A stretch of DNA of 64,000 bases from Campylobacterota bacterium (GCA_013153715.1 JAADDW010000022.1:1-64000); one strand, 5' to 3'. Numbered from the stretch's first letter, positions 38,845-48,700 are shown. Numbers and translations: made by a program. Notes: generated by a model not told the origin, from the sequence alone.

Positions 38845-39708
38845 ATGTTCGGTTTCATCAAGAGAGCACTGAAGAAGACTGTCCAGCAGATAGAGGAGAG
38901 CCTCCCCGAAAAGAAGAGGGTGGCAACCCCCGAGGAGATAGAGGAGCTCCTCATCGAGGCCGATGTGGAGTATGACCTTGTGGAGCAGATTGTCTCCTCC
39001 CTCCCCTCCAAAGTGACCCGAATCCAGCTGAAAAACGATCTCCTCTACCTCCTCAGAAATCCTCCCCAGAAGGAGGTGGAGAGCCATCCCTTCGTAGAGC
39101 TGGTCATCGGTGTCAACGGATCTGGAAAGACCACAACCATAGCCAAACTGGCCTCCAGGTACAAGAGGGAGGGGAAGAGTGTGATCCTCGGGGCCGCAGA
39201 TACATTTCGGGCCGCCGCCATCGAACAGCTCAAGAGGTGGGCCGAGAGAGTAGGGGTCCCCATTGTAGCCACCAAACAGGGCCACGACCCCAGTGCCGTC
39301 GCCTACGACACAATCTCCAAGGGGATCGCCAAGGGGATCGACCATATCCTCATCGACACGGCGGGCCGCCTCCACACCCAATCCAATCTGGCCGAGGAGC
39401 TCAAGAAGATTGTGAGGGTCTGCGACAAAGCCCTCCCCGGAGCCCCCCACAGGAAACTCCTCATCATCGACGGCACCCAGGGAAATTCTGCTATCCAGCA
39501 GGCCCAGACCTTCAACGAGATGGTGGGGGTGGACGGTATCATCGTCACAAAGCTGGACGGAACGGCCAGGGGAGGCGCCCTCCTCTCCATCTCCAACAGA
39601 CTCCAGCTCCCCATCCTCTATGTGGGGACCGGAGAGCAGATGGAGGATCTGGTCCCCTTCGATCCCCATGAGTATATCGATACCATTCTCGACGCCCTCT
39701 TCCAGTAA
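38845..39708 (+). CDS. ftsY: Signal recognition particle receptor FtsY
   Basis: VNGSGKTTTIAKLASRYKREGKSVILGAADTFRAAAIEQLKRWAER, DTAGRLHTQSNLAEELKKI, TKLDGTARGG. Confidence 0.98.
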   Translation: MFGFIKRALKKTVQQIEESLPEKKRVATPEEIEELLIEADVEYDLVEQIVSSLPSKVTRIQLKNDLLYLLRNPPQKEVESHPFVELVIGVNGSGKTTTIAKLASRYKREGKSVILGAADTFRAAAIEQLKRWAERVGVPIVATKQGHDPSAVAYDTISKGIAKGIDHILIDTAGRLHTQSNLAEELKKIVRVCDKALPGAPHRKLLIIDGTQGNSAIQQAQTFNEMVGVDGIIVTKLDGTARGGALLSISNRLQLPILYVGTGEQMEDLVPFDPHEYIDTILDALFQ

Positions 39709-41042
39709 TGGCCAAGATAAAGAGCCTCTTCCAATGTCAAGCCTGCGGCTTCCAGAGCTCCAAGTGGTTGGGGCGGTGCACCAACTGCGGAGCGTGGGAT
39801 AGCTTTGTAGAGATCTTCCCAGAGGGGAAGAGAGAAGAGAGTGACCTCCCCCAGAAATCGAAGGCTCTCCCCATTACCGATGTGGCCCAGGAAGAGGTGG
39901 AACGGCTCCCTACAGGGAGTAGTGAACTTGATCTCGTCCTGGGAGGGGGATTGGTAGAGGGCTCCCTCGTCCTCATCGGAGGGAGTCCAGGGGTGGGGAA
40001 GAGTACACTCCTCCTCAAAACATGTGCCACCATGGCGGAGATGGGCTTCCGAGCCCTCTATGTGAGTGCGGAGGAGTCTATGGGACAGATCAAGTTACGG
40101 GCCGAGAGGATAGGGGCCACAACATCCAACCTCTACCTCATGGGGGAGCTGGTTCTGGAAAATATCCTGGAGGAATTGGAGAGGGGAGAGTATCGGGTCG
40201 CCGTCATCGACTCGATCCAGACAATCTACTCCCACCAGCTCACGGCCGCTCCCGGAACGGTCAGCCAGGTACGCTCCGTCACCTTCGAGCTCATGCGGAT
40301 AGCCAAGGAGAGGAAGCTCCCCATCTTCATTATTGGACATATCACCAAAGAGGGGGCGATCGCCGGGCCCCGAGTGCTGGAACATATGGTCGATACCGTC
40401 CTCTACTTCGAGGGAGATAGCTCCCGGGAGCTCCGGATCTTGAGGAGCTTCAAAAACCGATTTGGCTCCATCAGCGAAGTTGGAATATTTGAGATGACCC
40501 AGAGGGGGCTGGTGAGCGCCAAGAATATCGGCCAGCGCTTTTTCAGTCGGAAGAGGGCCCAGGCTGGATCGGCCGCCACAGTGGTCATCGAAGGGAGCCG
40601 CCCCCTCATCCTCGAAGTCCAGGCCCTCGTAGCCCCCACAAGCTATCCCAGCCCCAAGCGGAGCTCCACAGGCTACGACAGCGGAAGATTGACTATGCTC
40701 CTGGCCCTCCTGGAGAAGAGATTGGACCTCCCCTTCAACCAATACGATGTCTTCGTCAATATTGCCGGAGGGATCAAGATAGGAGAGACAGCCGCCGATC
40801 TCGCTGTCATAGCGGCCATCCTCAGCTCCTTTCGGGAGAGGCCTATCAGGGAGGAGACCGTCTTCATAGGAGAGGTGGGGCTGACAGGGGAGATCAAGGA
40901 GGTCATGATGTTGGACAATCGGTTGCGAGAGGCTACCAATCAGGGGTTTCGCAAGGCGGTAATCCCTTCAAAGCCCCTTCAAGATATTTCGATAAAATCC
41001 TTTATAGTGGATAGTGTCGAAAAAATTGTAGATTGGATGTAG
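39708..41042 (+). CDS. radA: DNA repair protein RadA/Sms
   Basis: FQCQACGFQSSKWLGRCTNCGAWDSF, GGSPGVGKSTLLLKT, KNRFGSISEVGIFEM. Confidence 0.98.
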   Translation: MAKIKSLFQCQACGFQSSKWLGRCTNCGAWDSFVEIFPEGKREESDLPQKSKALPITDVAQEEVERLPTGSSELDLVLGGGLVEGSLVLIGGSPGVGKSTLLLKTCATMAEMGFRALYVSAEESMGQIKLRAERIGATTSNLYLMGELVLENILEELERGEYRVAVIDSIQTIYSHQLTAAPGTVSQVRSVTFELMRIAKERKLPIFIIGHITKEGAIAGPRVLEHMVDTVLYFEGDSSRELRILRSFKNRFGSISEVGIFEMTQRGLVSAKNIGQRFFSRKRAQAGSAATVVIEGSRPLILEVQALVAPTSYPSPKRSSTGYDSGRLTMLLALLEKRLDLPFNQYDVFVNIAGGIKIGETAADLAVIAAILSSFRERPIREETVFIGEVGLTGEIKEVMMLDNRLREATNQGFRKAVIPSKPLQDISIKSFIVDSVEKIVDWM

Positions 41043-41057
41043 AACAAAGGAGAGAAG

Positions 41058-41933
41058 ATGAGAAAGATCGTTCTGAGTCTAGCTGTGGTAGCGGCAGTCG
41101 TTGAAGCAGTCGAATTGAGGGTAGCCTACTCCAACTTCGAGAGCTCATTTGGAATAGAACAGCTCTTTACGGGGGATCTGGACATCGATGTGACCACCTT
41201 CTCCCTTGTAGAGACCCATCGCAATATATTTGACAGCAACTTCTACTACGCCTTCGACCTCTCCCTCTACAAGAGCAAAGAGTTGGACCAGATGACAACA
41301 TTCTTTGCCCAACCCCTGACCCATGAGTTCCCCTTCTTCGGCTCCATCTCCGAGAACATCAACAAATACACCCCCCTCACGGCCCCTGTGGACTACAAGG
41401 TACGGGGTATCGACTTCACCCTCCAGATCGGCTACGATCTCTATCGAGATGACCGCTCTTTCTTCGGAGTCGCTCTGACAACGGGGATCAGCATGCCCTA
41501 TATGAAGATGTACGATATGAAGAAGGCCCTCAAACTGACCCTTCAGATGCTCGACACCACCAAGACCAAAGTCCGAACCTACAAACTCGGTATCGGCTAC
41601 AGCGGAGCCTTCTCCCCCCTTCCCTACCTCCACATCTACTCCAGGGGATCAATCAACGGCCAGACAGGGAAGATCAAAAACAGCTGGGTCCGTTCCTCCT
41701 TTGACAGCGACGGAACAAACTACAACTTCGACCTCGGACTCCGATACGACCTCAACCAGCTCTTCCCCAAACTGGACGGCCTCTTCTGCACCCTCGGCTA
41801 CAGTTACAAGAAGTGGGAGGTAGATGATACTCGGGTCACCCTCCTCGACACCTTCCAGTTCAATTTCTCCCCCTACTTCTCGATGGATATGGAGACCAGC
41901 CAGGTCTATTTCGGTATCGGTTACCAATTTTAA
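41058..41933 (+). CDS. Outer-membrane beta-barrel-like protein
   Basis: Signal peptide, alternating aromatic strands, C-terminal VYFGIGYQF. Confidence 0.7.
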   Translation: MRKIVLSLAVVAAVVEAVELRVAYSNFESSFGIEQLFTGDLDIDVTTFSLVETHRNIFDSNFYYAFDLSLYKSKELDQMTTFFAQPLTHEFPFFGSISENINKYTPLTAPVDYKVRGIDFTLQIGYDLYRDDRSFFGVALTTGISMPYMKMYDMKKALKLTLQMLDTTKTKVRTYKLGIGYSGAFSPLPYLHIYSRGSINGQTGKIKNSWVRSSFDSDGTNYNFDLGLRYDLNQLFPKLDGLFCTLGYSYKKWEVDDTRVTLLDTFQFNFSPYFSMDMETSQVYFGIGYQF

Positions 41934-41942
41934 GGAGTGGTG

Positions 41943-42212
41943 ATGGCCAAGAAGTGTAAAGCCCATGTCAGTATGGAGGAGCGATACGCCCGGCTAGAGC
42001 TGGATTATGAGAGTGTGGAGGAGAAGAAGCGGATCTGCAATATGGTCAACGACCTCATTGTGGACCACAGAATCTCCCCCCAGATCGAGGTCCGCCCCGA
42101 AACCATAGAGACGGGGAGCTATATTATCGAGTTCCATGACGACTACGACCAGAAGGCGGGCCCCTTCTTCGAGGAGCTCCTGAACCGACTGGGTATCGAC
42201 CAGTGCGACTAG
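41943..42212 (+). CDS. Small protein of unknown function
   Basis: MAKKCKAHVSMEERYARLELDYESVEEKKRICNMVNDLIVDHRISP... Confidence 0.7.
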   Translation: MAKKCKAHVSMEERYARLELDYESVEEKKRICNMVNDLIVDHRISPQIEVRPETIETGSYIIEFHDDYDQKAGPFFEELLNRLGIDQCD

Positions 42213-43004
42213 CTACCAGTCCAGATAGAGGAAGAGGCTGGAGAGGAAGTAGTTGGCGGCGAAGACGGTCATAGCCGCATAGACGACACTCTTGGTCGTC
42301 GAGAGCCCGACTCCCCGGGCTCCCCCCCTGGTGAAGTAACCGATATAGGTCCCTATGATACTGATGAGGTAGCCGAAGACTACGGCCTTGATGAGACCTG
42401 TCCCGATGTCGCTGAACTGGACATAGGTTGTGATAGTCTTCTTATAGGCCGTCGGGTTGAGGCCGAGGGCGATAGTCGAGATGAGGTAGGCCGACAGGTT
42501 CCCGAGGAAGACAAAGACAATGACGAGGATAGGGGTGGAGATGGTTGTCGCCACGACCCGGGGAATAATGAGGTACTTCTTGCTGTCAACAGCCAGAGTG
42601 TCAATGGCGTCGATCTGCTCTGTAACCCGCATGGTTCCCAATTCGGCAGTCATGGCACTGACGGCCCGGGAGACCAGCATGAGAGCTCCGAAGACCGGCC
42701 CCAACTCCTTGGAGATGGAGACAAAGATGGTATAACCCATGAAGGTCTCCGCCCCAAACTTATGGAAGCCGTGGTAGAGCTGAATGGCCTCGACGAGCCC
42801 GGTGAAAATGGCTGTCAAGGCGATGACGAAGAAGGAGCCGACTCCAATGATCTCCATCTGCTGGAGAGTCTCCCTCACCCTGTAGGGAGGTTTGAAGAAG
42901 AGGGGTATCAGCTTCAGCTGGAAGATGATGAAGGCTCCAAACCCCTCCAACATCTTGAAAAAGCGGACAAAGGGGAGTCCCAAATAGTAGAAGAGGCGCT
43001 CCAT
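42213..43004 (-). CDS. mlaE: MlaE-type ABC transporter permease
   Basis: IGVGSFFVIALTAIFTGLVEAIQLYHGF, ELGPVFGALMLVSRAVSAMTAELGTMRVTEQIDAIDTLAVD. Confidence 0.93.
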   Translation of the reverse strand: MERLFYYLGLPFVRFFKMLEGFGAFIIFQLKLIPLFFKPPYRVRETLQQMEIIGVGSFFVIALTAIFTGLVEAIQLYHGFHKFGAETFMGYTIFVSISKELGPVFGALMLVSRAVSAMTAELGTMRVTEQIDAIDTLAVDSKKYLIIPRVVATTISTPILVIVFVFLGNLSAYLISTIALGLNPTAYKKTITTYVQFSDIGTGLIKAVVFGYLISIIGTYIGYFTRGGARGVGLSTTKSVVYAAMTVFAANYFLSSLFLYLDW

Positions 43005-43047
43005 CGACCACCTTTTTTGTATAATTCTACCAAAAAAGGAGGACCAT

Positions 43048-43722
43048 TTGAAAAAGGCGGTCGCCATTGTGAGTGGAGGTATGGACAGCAGTCTCACAGC
43101 GGCCATAGCCAGGGAGGAGGGTTACCAGATTGTGGCGGTCCACTTCAGTTATGGTCAGAGGACGGAGAAACGGGAACTCCAAGCCTTCCGGGAGATCAGC
43201 CAGTGGCTGGGAGCGGAGCGGTATGAGATTGAGCTCCCCTTCTTCAACACCATAGGAGCCAGCGCCCTCATCGATAGAACCATGGCTGTCCCCACCGATG
43301 GGATCAAGCCGGGCATACCGATTACCTATGTCCCCTTTCGGAATGGAATCTTCCTCTCTATAGCCACCGCCATAGCTGAGAAGGAGGGAGCCGAAGCGAT
43401 CTACATCGGAGTTGTGGAGGAGGATAGCAGTGGCTATCCCGACTGCAGGGAGACCTTTATCGAGGCTATGGAGAGGGCCATCAACCTTGGAACACGAGAT
43501 GAGACCCAGATCACCATCAAGACTCCCCTGATCCATCTGAAAAAGGAGGAGATCGTCTCCCGGGCCCTCCAGCTCAATCTCCCCCTCCACCTTACATGGA
43601 GTTGCTACCAAGGAGAGGAGGAGGCTTGTGGAGTCTGCGACAGCTGTCGCCTCAGACTCAAGGGGTTCCAGCTGGCGGGGGTGGAGGACCCCCTTCCCTA
43701 CAAGAGGAGGGGGGAACGGTAA
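43048..43722 (+). CDS. queC: 7-cyano-7-deazaguanine synthase QueC
   Basis: SGGMDSSLTAAIA, HFSYGQRTEKRELQA, YVPFRNGIFLSIA, TWSCYQGEEEACGVCDSCRLRLKGF; TTG start. Confidence 0.96.
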   Translation: MKKAVAIVSGGMDSSLTAAIAREEGYQIVAVHFSYGQRTEKRELQAFREISQWLGAERYEIELPFFNTIGASALIDRTMAVPTDGIKPGIPITYVPFRNGIFLSIATAIAEKEGAEAIYIGVVEEDSSGYPDCRETFIEAMERAINLGTRDETQITIKTPLIHLKKEEIVSRALQLNLPLHLTWSCYQGEEEACGVCDSCRLRLKGFQLAGVEDPLPYKRRGER

Positions 43723-43883
43723 CACCACCTCCCAATCTCTCCCTATGGAAAAAGGGGCGGGAATACCGCCCTTGGGGGGTAGAGAGTTTTGGTGAGAATA
43801 TCTGGGGTGGACCTCCCCAGCAGAGGGAGAGGCACTACAGGGCCACAGCTCCCCACTCGGCCCTGGCTTAAACCATAATCCTA

Positions 43884-43994
43884 GGAAAGGAGGGAAGTAG
43901 CGCACCCTTTCCAACCACCATCGGAGCACCGGAGAGAGCCTCTCCCCCGAGGGGGAGGGGAGTTGGTGGTCGGAAAGGTGTGTGTGAAAATCCA
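43884..43994 (+). promoter_or_regulatory. Structured leader element A immediately upstream of cdsA
   Basis: GAAAGGAGGGAAGTAGCGCACCCTTTCCAACCACCA...TGGTGGTCGGAAAGGTGTGTGTGAAAATCC-ATG; homologous to element B. Confidence 0.5.
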
Positions 43995-44735
43995 ATGATA
44001 CAAAGGCTGATTACAGGATCCCTGCTCATTCTCATTGTCGCCCTGGTGGCATGGGTCGACAACTTCTGGCTCACATGGGCCTTTTTCGGAGCCATCTACC
44101 TCCTCGCCTTCTACGAAGCTCTGAAACTCTACGGAATGGAGGAGCACAACCACCTCTACTTCTGGGCGGCGGCCCTCTGGGTCGTGGCCGCCTTCTACCC
44201 CAACCCAGACGACCTCTTCTTCGTCGTCGCCATCATCTTTGCCTCCTTCCTCGCCTACCATCAGGAGTACGATACCCGAAATTTCCTCCCCTTCCTCTAC
44301 CCTGTGGCCAGCTTCCTCTTCCTCCTCTCCCTCTACCACGACTTCGGCATGGAGGCCCTCATCTGGTTGGTCATCGTCGTCGCCCTCACAGATATAGCCG
44401 CCTTCTTTGTCGGCAAGGGGGTCGGGAAGCACCCCTTCTGTCCCACCTCTCCTAAGAAGACCTGGGAGGGAGTTGTCGGAGGGGTCATAGTGGCCACAGC
44501 TGTAGGGAGCTACTACGCCCTCACCCTTGTAGATCTCCCCTTTGCCATCACCATCTCCCTCCTGGTCTCCCTGGCCAGCATCTTTGGAGACCTCTTTGAG
44601 AGCTACCTGAAACGGAGGGCCGGGGTGAAAGATAGCGGAAATATCCTTCCAGGCCATGGAGGAGTTCTGGACAGAGTAGACGGCTACCTCTTTGCCGCTC
44701 CGGCCATGGTCATCCTCCTCCGGGGGCTCCTATGA
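43995..44735 (+). CDS. cdsA: Phosphatidate cytidylyltransferase
   Basis: KTWEGVVGGV, ASIFGDLFESYLKRRAGVKDSGNILPGHGGVLDRVDGYLFAAP. Confidence 0.94.
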   Translation: MIQRLITGSLLILIVALVAWVDNFWLTWAFFGAIYLLAFYEALKLYGMEEHNHLYFWAAALWVVAAFYPNPDDLFFVVAIIFASFLAYHQEYDTRNFLPFLYPVASFLFLLSLYHDFGMEALIWLVIVVALTDIAAFFVGKGVGKHPFCPTSPKKTWEGVVGGVIVATAVGSYYALTLVDLPFAITISLLVSLASIFGDLFESYLKRRAGVKDSGNILPGHGGVLDRVDGYLFAAPAMVILLRGLL

Positions 44736-45808
44736 TCCTCCTCGGATCGACAGGTTCCATCGGAGTCACCACCCTCAAGGTGGCCGAAGAGTTCCATCTT
44801 CCCGTCGAAGTTCTGGTGGCAGGACGGAATATAGAGCTCCTCCGCCAACAGGTTGCCGCCTTCTCTCCGGAGATTGTCGTCGTAGCCGACGAGAGGGATC
44901 GGGAGGCCATCGACGCCCCCCTGGTCCTGAGTGGAGAGGAGGGAATTCTGGAGGCCCTCCAACGGAGCAGGAGCTCCATCGTCGTCAACGCCCTCGTCGG
45001 CTTTCTGGGACTCCGCCCCACTCTGAAGGCCATAGAGCTAGGGAAATCGGTGGCCCTGGCCAATAAGGAGAGTCTGGTGGCGGGGGGGAAGTTTATCGAC
45101 ATCTCCAAGATCATCCCCATAGATAGTGAACACTTCGCCCTCTCCTACATACTGGAGGGGAGACGGGAGCGGGCCCGAAAATTGACGATCACAGCCAGCG
45201 GTGGGGCCCTTCGGGAGTGGTCGAGGGAGGAGATGGAACGGGCCACCTTCGCCCAGGCCCTCAACCATCCCAACTGGTCCATGGGGTACAAGATCACCAT
45301 CGATAGCGCCACAATGACCAACAAACTCTTTGAGCTCCTGGAGGCCTACTGGCTCTACGGCACCCGAGAGCTGGAGGCCCTCATAGAGCCCCGCTCTCTG
45401 ATCCACGCCATAGTCGAGTTCAGTGATGGGAGCCTCCTCCTCCACGGGAGCAGGGCCGATATGCGCCTCCCCATCGCCTACGCCCTGGCAGGGGAGAGGG
45501 GGGAGAGAATTGTGGAACCCATCGACCTCACCGAGATAGGGAGCCTTCAGTTCAGGGAGATAGACCCGGAACGCTACCCTATCTGGCAGATTAAAGATGA
45601 GCTCCTCCAGAGACCGGAGCTGGGGGTCGTCATCAACGCCGCCAACGAGGTGGCCGTCGAGAAATTTCGGAGAGGGGAGATCCCCTTCTTCACCATGGCA
45701 GAGCTCGTTATCGAGAGCTTCCATAGATTTCAGAGGGTGGAGATCGACTCCATCGATCAGATATTCAGAATAGATAGAGAGGTGCGGAACTATGTGGAGA
45801 CTCTCTAG
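44732..45808 (+). CDS. dxr: 1-deoxy-D-xylulose 5-phosphate reductoisomerase
   Basis: LLGSTGSIGVTTLKV, ANKESLVAGG, DSEHFAL, TASGGALREW, HPNWSMGYKITIDSATMTNK. Confidence 0.97.
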   Translation: MILLGSTGSIGVTTLKVAEEFHLPVEVLVAGRNIELLRQQVAAFSPEIVVVADERDREAIDAPLVLSGEEGILEALQRSRSSIVVNALVGFLGLRPTLKAIELGKSVALANKESLVAGGKFIDISKIIPIDSEHFALSYILEGRRERARKLTITASGGALREWSREEMERATFAQALNHPNWSMGYKITIDSATMTNKLFELLEAYWLYGTRELEALIEPRSLIHAIVEFSDGSLLLHGSRADMRLPIAYALAGERGERIVEPIDLTEIGSLQFREIDPERYPIWQIKDELLQRPELGVVINAANEVAVEKFRRGEIPFFTMAELVIESFHRFQRVEIDSIDQIFRIDREVRNYVETL

Positions 45809-46535
45809 CCTGATCCTCCTGCTCCTCCTGATGACAGGCTGTCTCCAGGAAGGGGAGAATATGGAACAGAAGAGGGACGCTATCAGTCGGGAGAAGGCCC
45901 GAATTGAAGCCCAGCTCCTGGAGGCTCGGAAAAGTGCGGATAGGGAGAAGGAGCTTCTCCTGACCCAGATCCAGGAGCGGATAGAACGGCTGGCCCTGGA
46001 AGAGAGGAAGAGTGAGAAGGAGAAGGAGGTAGAGCTGGCCAAGATCAAAATGGAGCAGACCCTCGCCCTCTCCCAACTGGAGCAGAAGTACAAGATGGAG
46101 GAGTTGAGACTCTCCCAGGAGATGGAGAAACTGGAGCTGGAACAGAGAAAGATCCTCGCCCAAAAGGAGCTGGAGGTGAGGAGAGAGCTCCTCCTTCTCG
46201 GCTTCATCGGCCTCATACTCATTCTCATCGCAGGATTGACCATTCTCTACTTCTACAAGAAGCGGAGGGATAAACTCATTGCCTACAACGATAATCTGGA
46301 AAAGTACTTCCGCATGAAGGAGCAGGAGGCGAAGATAGCCATAGCCAATAAGATTATCGACACCATTGCCCAAGGGAAGCTGAGACCGGATCAGGAGCAG
46401 AGACTCCTGGGAGTCCTCAAAGGGGAGGGAAAGGGGGAAGAGCTTCCCAAACTGGAGGAGAGAGGGGAGCCCCCCATCGAGGCAACCATCCAGCCGGAGA
46501 GGGAAGATCCCCCTCAATCTCCCCCTTCCAGATAG
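45792..46535 (+). CDS. Coiled-coil lipoprotein with internal TM segment, unknown function
   Basis: Lipobox MTGCLQ; long KE-rich heptads then LGFIGLILILIAGLTILYFYKKRRD. Confidence 0.7.
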   Translation: MWRLSSLILLLLLMTGCLQEGENMEQKRDAISREKARIEAQLLEARKSADREKELLLTQIQERIERLALEERKSEKEKEVELAKIKMEQTLALSQLEQKYKMEELRLSQEMEKLELEQRKILAQKELEVRRELLLLGFIGLILILIAGLTILYFYKKRRDKLIAYNDNLEKYFRMKEQEAKIAIANKIIDTIAQGKLRPDQEQRLLGVLKGEGKGEELPKLEERGEPPIEATIQPEREDPPQSPPSR

Positions 46536-47425
46536 GCCTTCACCGCCTTTCGGACCAGAGAGGGGACAGGAACCTCTCCCAGACGGGAGAGGGGGACCCA
46601 GAGGGCGTCGGCAGGAGGAGAGGAGAGGGGGTAGAGGAGAACCCTCACCCTGTATCGGCTATAGGTGTGGTAGATTGTGGCCACAGCCCTTTCCCCTCCT
46701 GGAACTGAGGGGAGGAGGAGCATACCCCGATAGAGCCTCCCCTGGGAGGGGACGAGGGCTATGGACCCCTCCCTAAGGGAGATACCTAGATGGAGTTCCA
46801 CCTTGCTATAACTCCGCCCTGAGGGAGAGGAGTAGGCCAGGGGATCACCCCTTCCCAGACAACGGGAGCGAAGGGGACAGAGGGAGCAGAGGGGATCCTT
46901 GGGCCTGCAGATGAGAGCTCCTAGATCCATGAGGGCCAGATTGTGCTCCCTCGGATTCTCCCGATCCAGAAGCCTCTCGGCCAACTCCCAGATCTCCCTC
47001 CCATCGGAGGTGGCCCAGTACCTCTTCAAGACCCTCTTGATATTGGTATCGACGACAGCCCTCGCCTCCCCGTAGGCGAAGGAAGAGATGGCGCTGGCCG
47101 TATAACGGCCGATACCGGGGAGTTGGAGGAGCTCCCTGTAGCTCCGGGGAAGCTCTCCCCCAGAGATTCGGGCTGTCCTGTGGAGATTTCGGGCCCGTGA
47201 ATAGTAACCGAGTCCGCTCCAGAGGGCGAGTACCTCTTCCTCCTCCCCCTCTCCGAGGGCCTCCAGCGTGGGAAAACGGTCCAAAAACCGCTGGTAGTAG
47301 GGGATCACCCGCTCTACAGGGGTCTGCTGGAGCATCACCTCACTCAGATAGATTCGATAGGGATCGGTAGTCTGGCGCCACGGAAGGTGGTGGCGCCCCT
47401 TCTCTCTGTACCACTGGAGTACCAT
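46514..47425 (-). CDS. mutY: A/G-specific adenine glycosylase MutY
   Basis: MVLQWYREKGRHHLPWRQTTDPYRIYLSEVMLQQTPVERVIPYYQRFL, LPGIGRYTASAISSFAYGEARAVVDTNIKRVL, Fe-S Cys cluster CRPKDPLCSLCPLRSRC. Confidence 0.95.
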   Translation of the reverse strand: MVLQWYREKGRHHLPWRQTTDPYRIYLSEVMLQQTPVERVIPYYQRFLDRFPTLEALGEGEEEEVLALWSGLGYYSRARNLHRTARISGGELPRSYRELLQLPGIGRYTASAISSFAYGEARAVVDTNIKRVLKRYWATSDGREIWELAERLLDRENPREHNLALMDLGALICRPKDPLCSLCPLRSRCLGRGDPLAYSSPSGRSYSKVELHLGISLREGSIALVPSQGRLYRGMLLLPSVPGGERAVATIYHTYSRYRVRVLLYPLSSPPADALWVPLSRLGEVPVPSLVRKAVKAYLEGGD

Positions 47426-47599
47426 CTTCCTCCTTTTTTTCCGCTCTCTATTCCCTTCCCATCGGTCCCAGATACTATACCACATTGAGGAGCGCCAGAG
47501 GAGGAACTCCAGAGAGGCTCCCCTCCCAAAGTCCCCATTCTCCCCGACAGGGGGAGTTGAACATGGTATAATCCTCCAAAAGAGCCAGCGGAGGAGAGA

Positions 47600-48589
47600 G
47601 TGATTCTGAGTATCGAGAGCAGTTGTGATGATAGCTCCATCGCAGTTACCGAAATTGAGAGCTACCGTCTCCTCTTCCACAAAAAGATCTCCCAAGAGCT
47701 TGCCCACAGCCGGTATGGAGGAGTCGTTCCCGAACTGGCCAGCAGACTCCACGCAGAGGCCCTCCCCAAGATTCTCCAAGAGGTCAAGGAGTTCCTCCCC
47801 TCCATCCGGGCCATAGCTGTCACCAGTGAACCGGGACTCTCGGTAACCCTCATGGAGGGGATCATCATGGCCAAGGCCCTCCATCTCGCCCTCCACAAGC
47901 CCCTTATCGGGGTCAACCACCTCATCGGCCATATCTACTCCCTCTTCATCGGAGAGGAGGCCCGACTCCCCAAAATGGTCCTCCTAGTGAGCGGTGGCCA
48001 TACTATGATCCTCAATGTGGAAGGGTACCGAAATGTGGAGGTTCTGGCCACCACTCTAGACGACAGCTTCGGAGAGAGCTTCGACAAAGTGGCCAAGATG
48101 ATGGGCCTCGGCTACCCTGGAGGACCGATCATTGAGGAGCTGGCCTCCCGGGGAGATCCCCACCGTTTTCCCTTCCCCATTCCCTTGAGGAACTCCAGGA
48201 GGCTCGCCTTCAGCTATTCGGGATTGAAAAACGCCGTCAGACTCCAGTTGGAGCGGCTCGGAACTCCCACCCCCCAGGAGAGGGCCGATATTGCCGCATC
48301 TTTCCAGGAGGCGGCCATCACCCATCTCCTCCAGAAAACCAGAACTGCCTGGGACCGTTACCGCCCCTCCTCCTTCGCCATCGTTGGAGGAGCCAGCGCC
48401 AATCTGAGACTTCGGGAACTCTTCGAGAGGGAGTGTAGGGAGAGGGGAATCGACTTTGAGCTGGCCCCTCTGGAGTTCTGCGCCGACAATGCGGCCATGA
48501 TAGGCCGAGCCGCTATCGAAGCCTACAGGGCGGGGGATTTTACACCTATGGAGGAGTTACAGGCCCGTCCCAAGAGTTTAATCACTTAA
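47600..48589 (+). CDS. tsaD: tRNA N6-adenosine threonylcarbamoyltransferase TsaD
   Basis: ILSIESSCDDSSIAV, GVNHLIGHIYS, LVSGGHTMIL, CADNAAMIGRAAIEAYRAGDF. Confidence 0.97.
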   Translation: MILSIESSCDDSSIAVTEIESYRLLFHKKISQELAHSRYGGVVPELASRLHAEALPKILQEVKEFLPSIRAIAVTSEPGLSVTLMEGIIMAKALHLALHKPLIGVNHLIGHIYSLFIGEEARLPKMVLLVSGGHTMILNVEGYRNVEVLATTLDDSFGESFDKVAKMMGLGYPGGPIIEELASRGDPHRFPFPIPLRNSRRLAFSYSGLKNAVRLQLERLGTPTPQERADIAASFQEAAITHLLQKTRTAWDRYRPSSFAIVGGASANLRLRELFERECRERGIDFELAPLEFCADNAAMIGRAAIEAYRAGDFTPMEELQARPKSLIT

Positions 48590-48618
48590 TTTTTTCTTAT
48601 AATAAGAGTTAGTAAGAA

Positions 48619-48647
48619 CAAAATGGGAGTTAATTTATCCCATTTTG
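48619..48647. promoter_or_regulatory. 10-bp inverted repeat between tsaD and tpx
   Basis: CAAAATGGGA-gttaattta-TCCCATTTTG, immediately upstream of TACAAT (-10-like). Confidence 0.55.
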
Positions 48648-48700
48648 GTACAATTCTCCAGGTGTCCCCAGGCACCACAAACATCACAAAAGGAGGTAGG

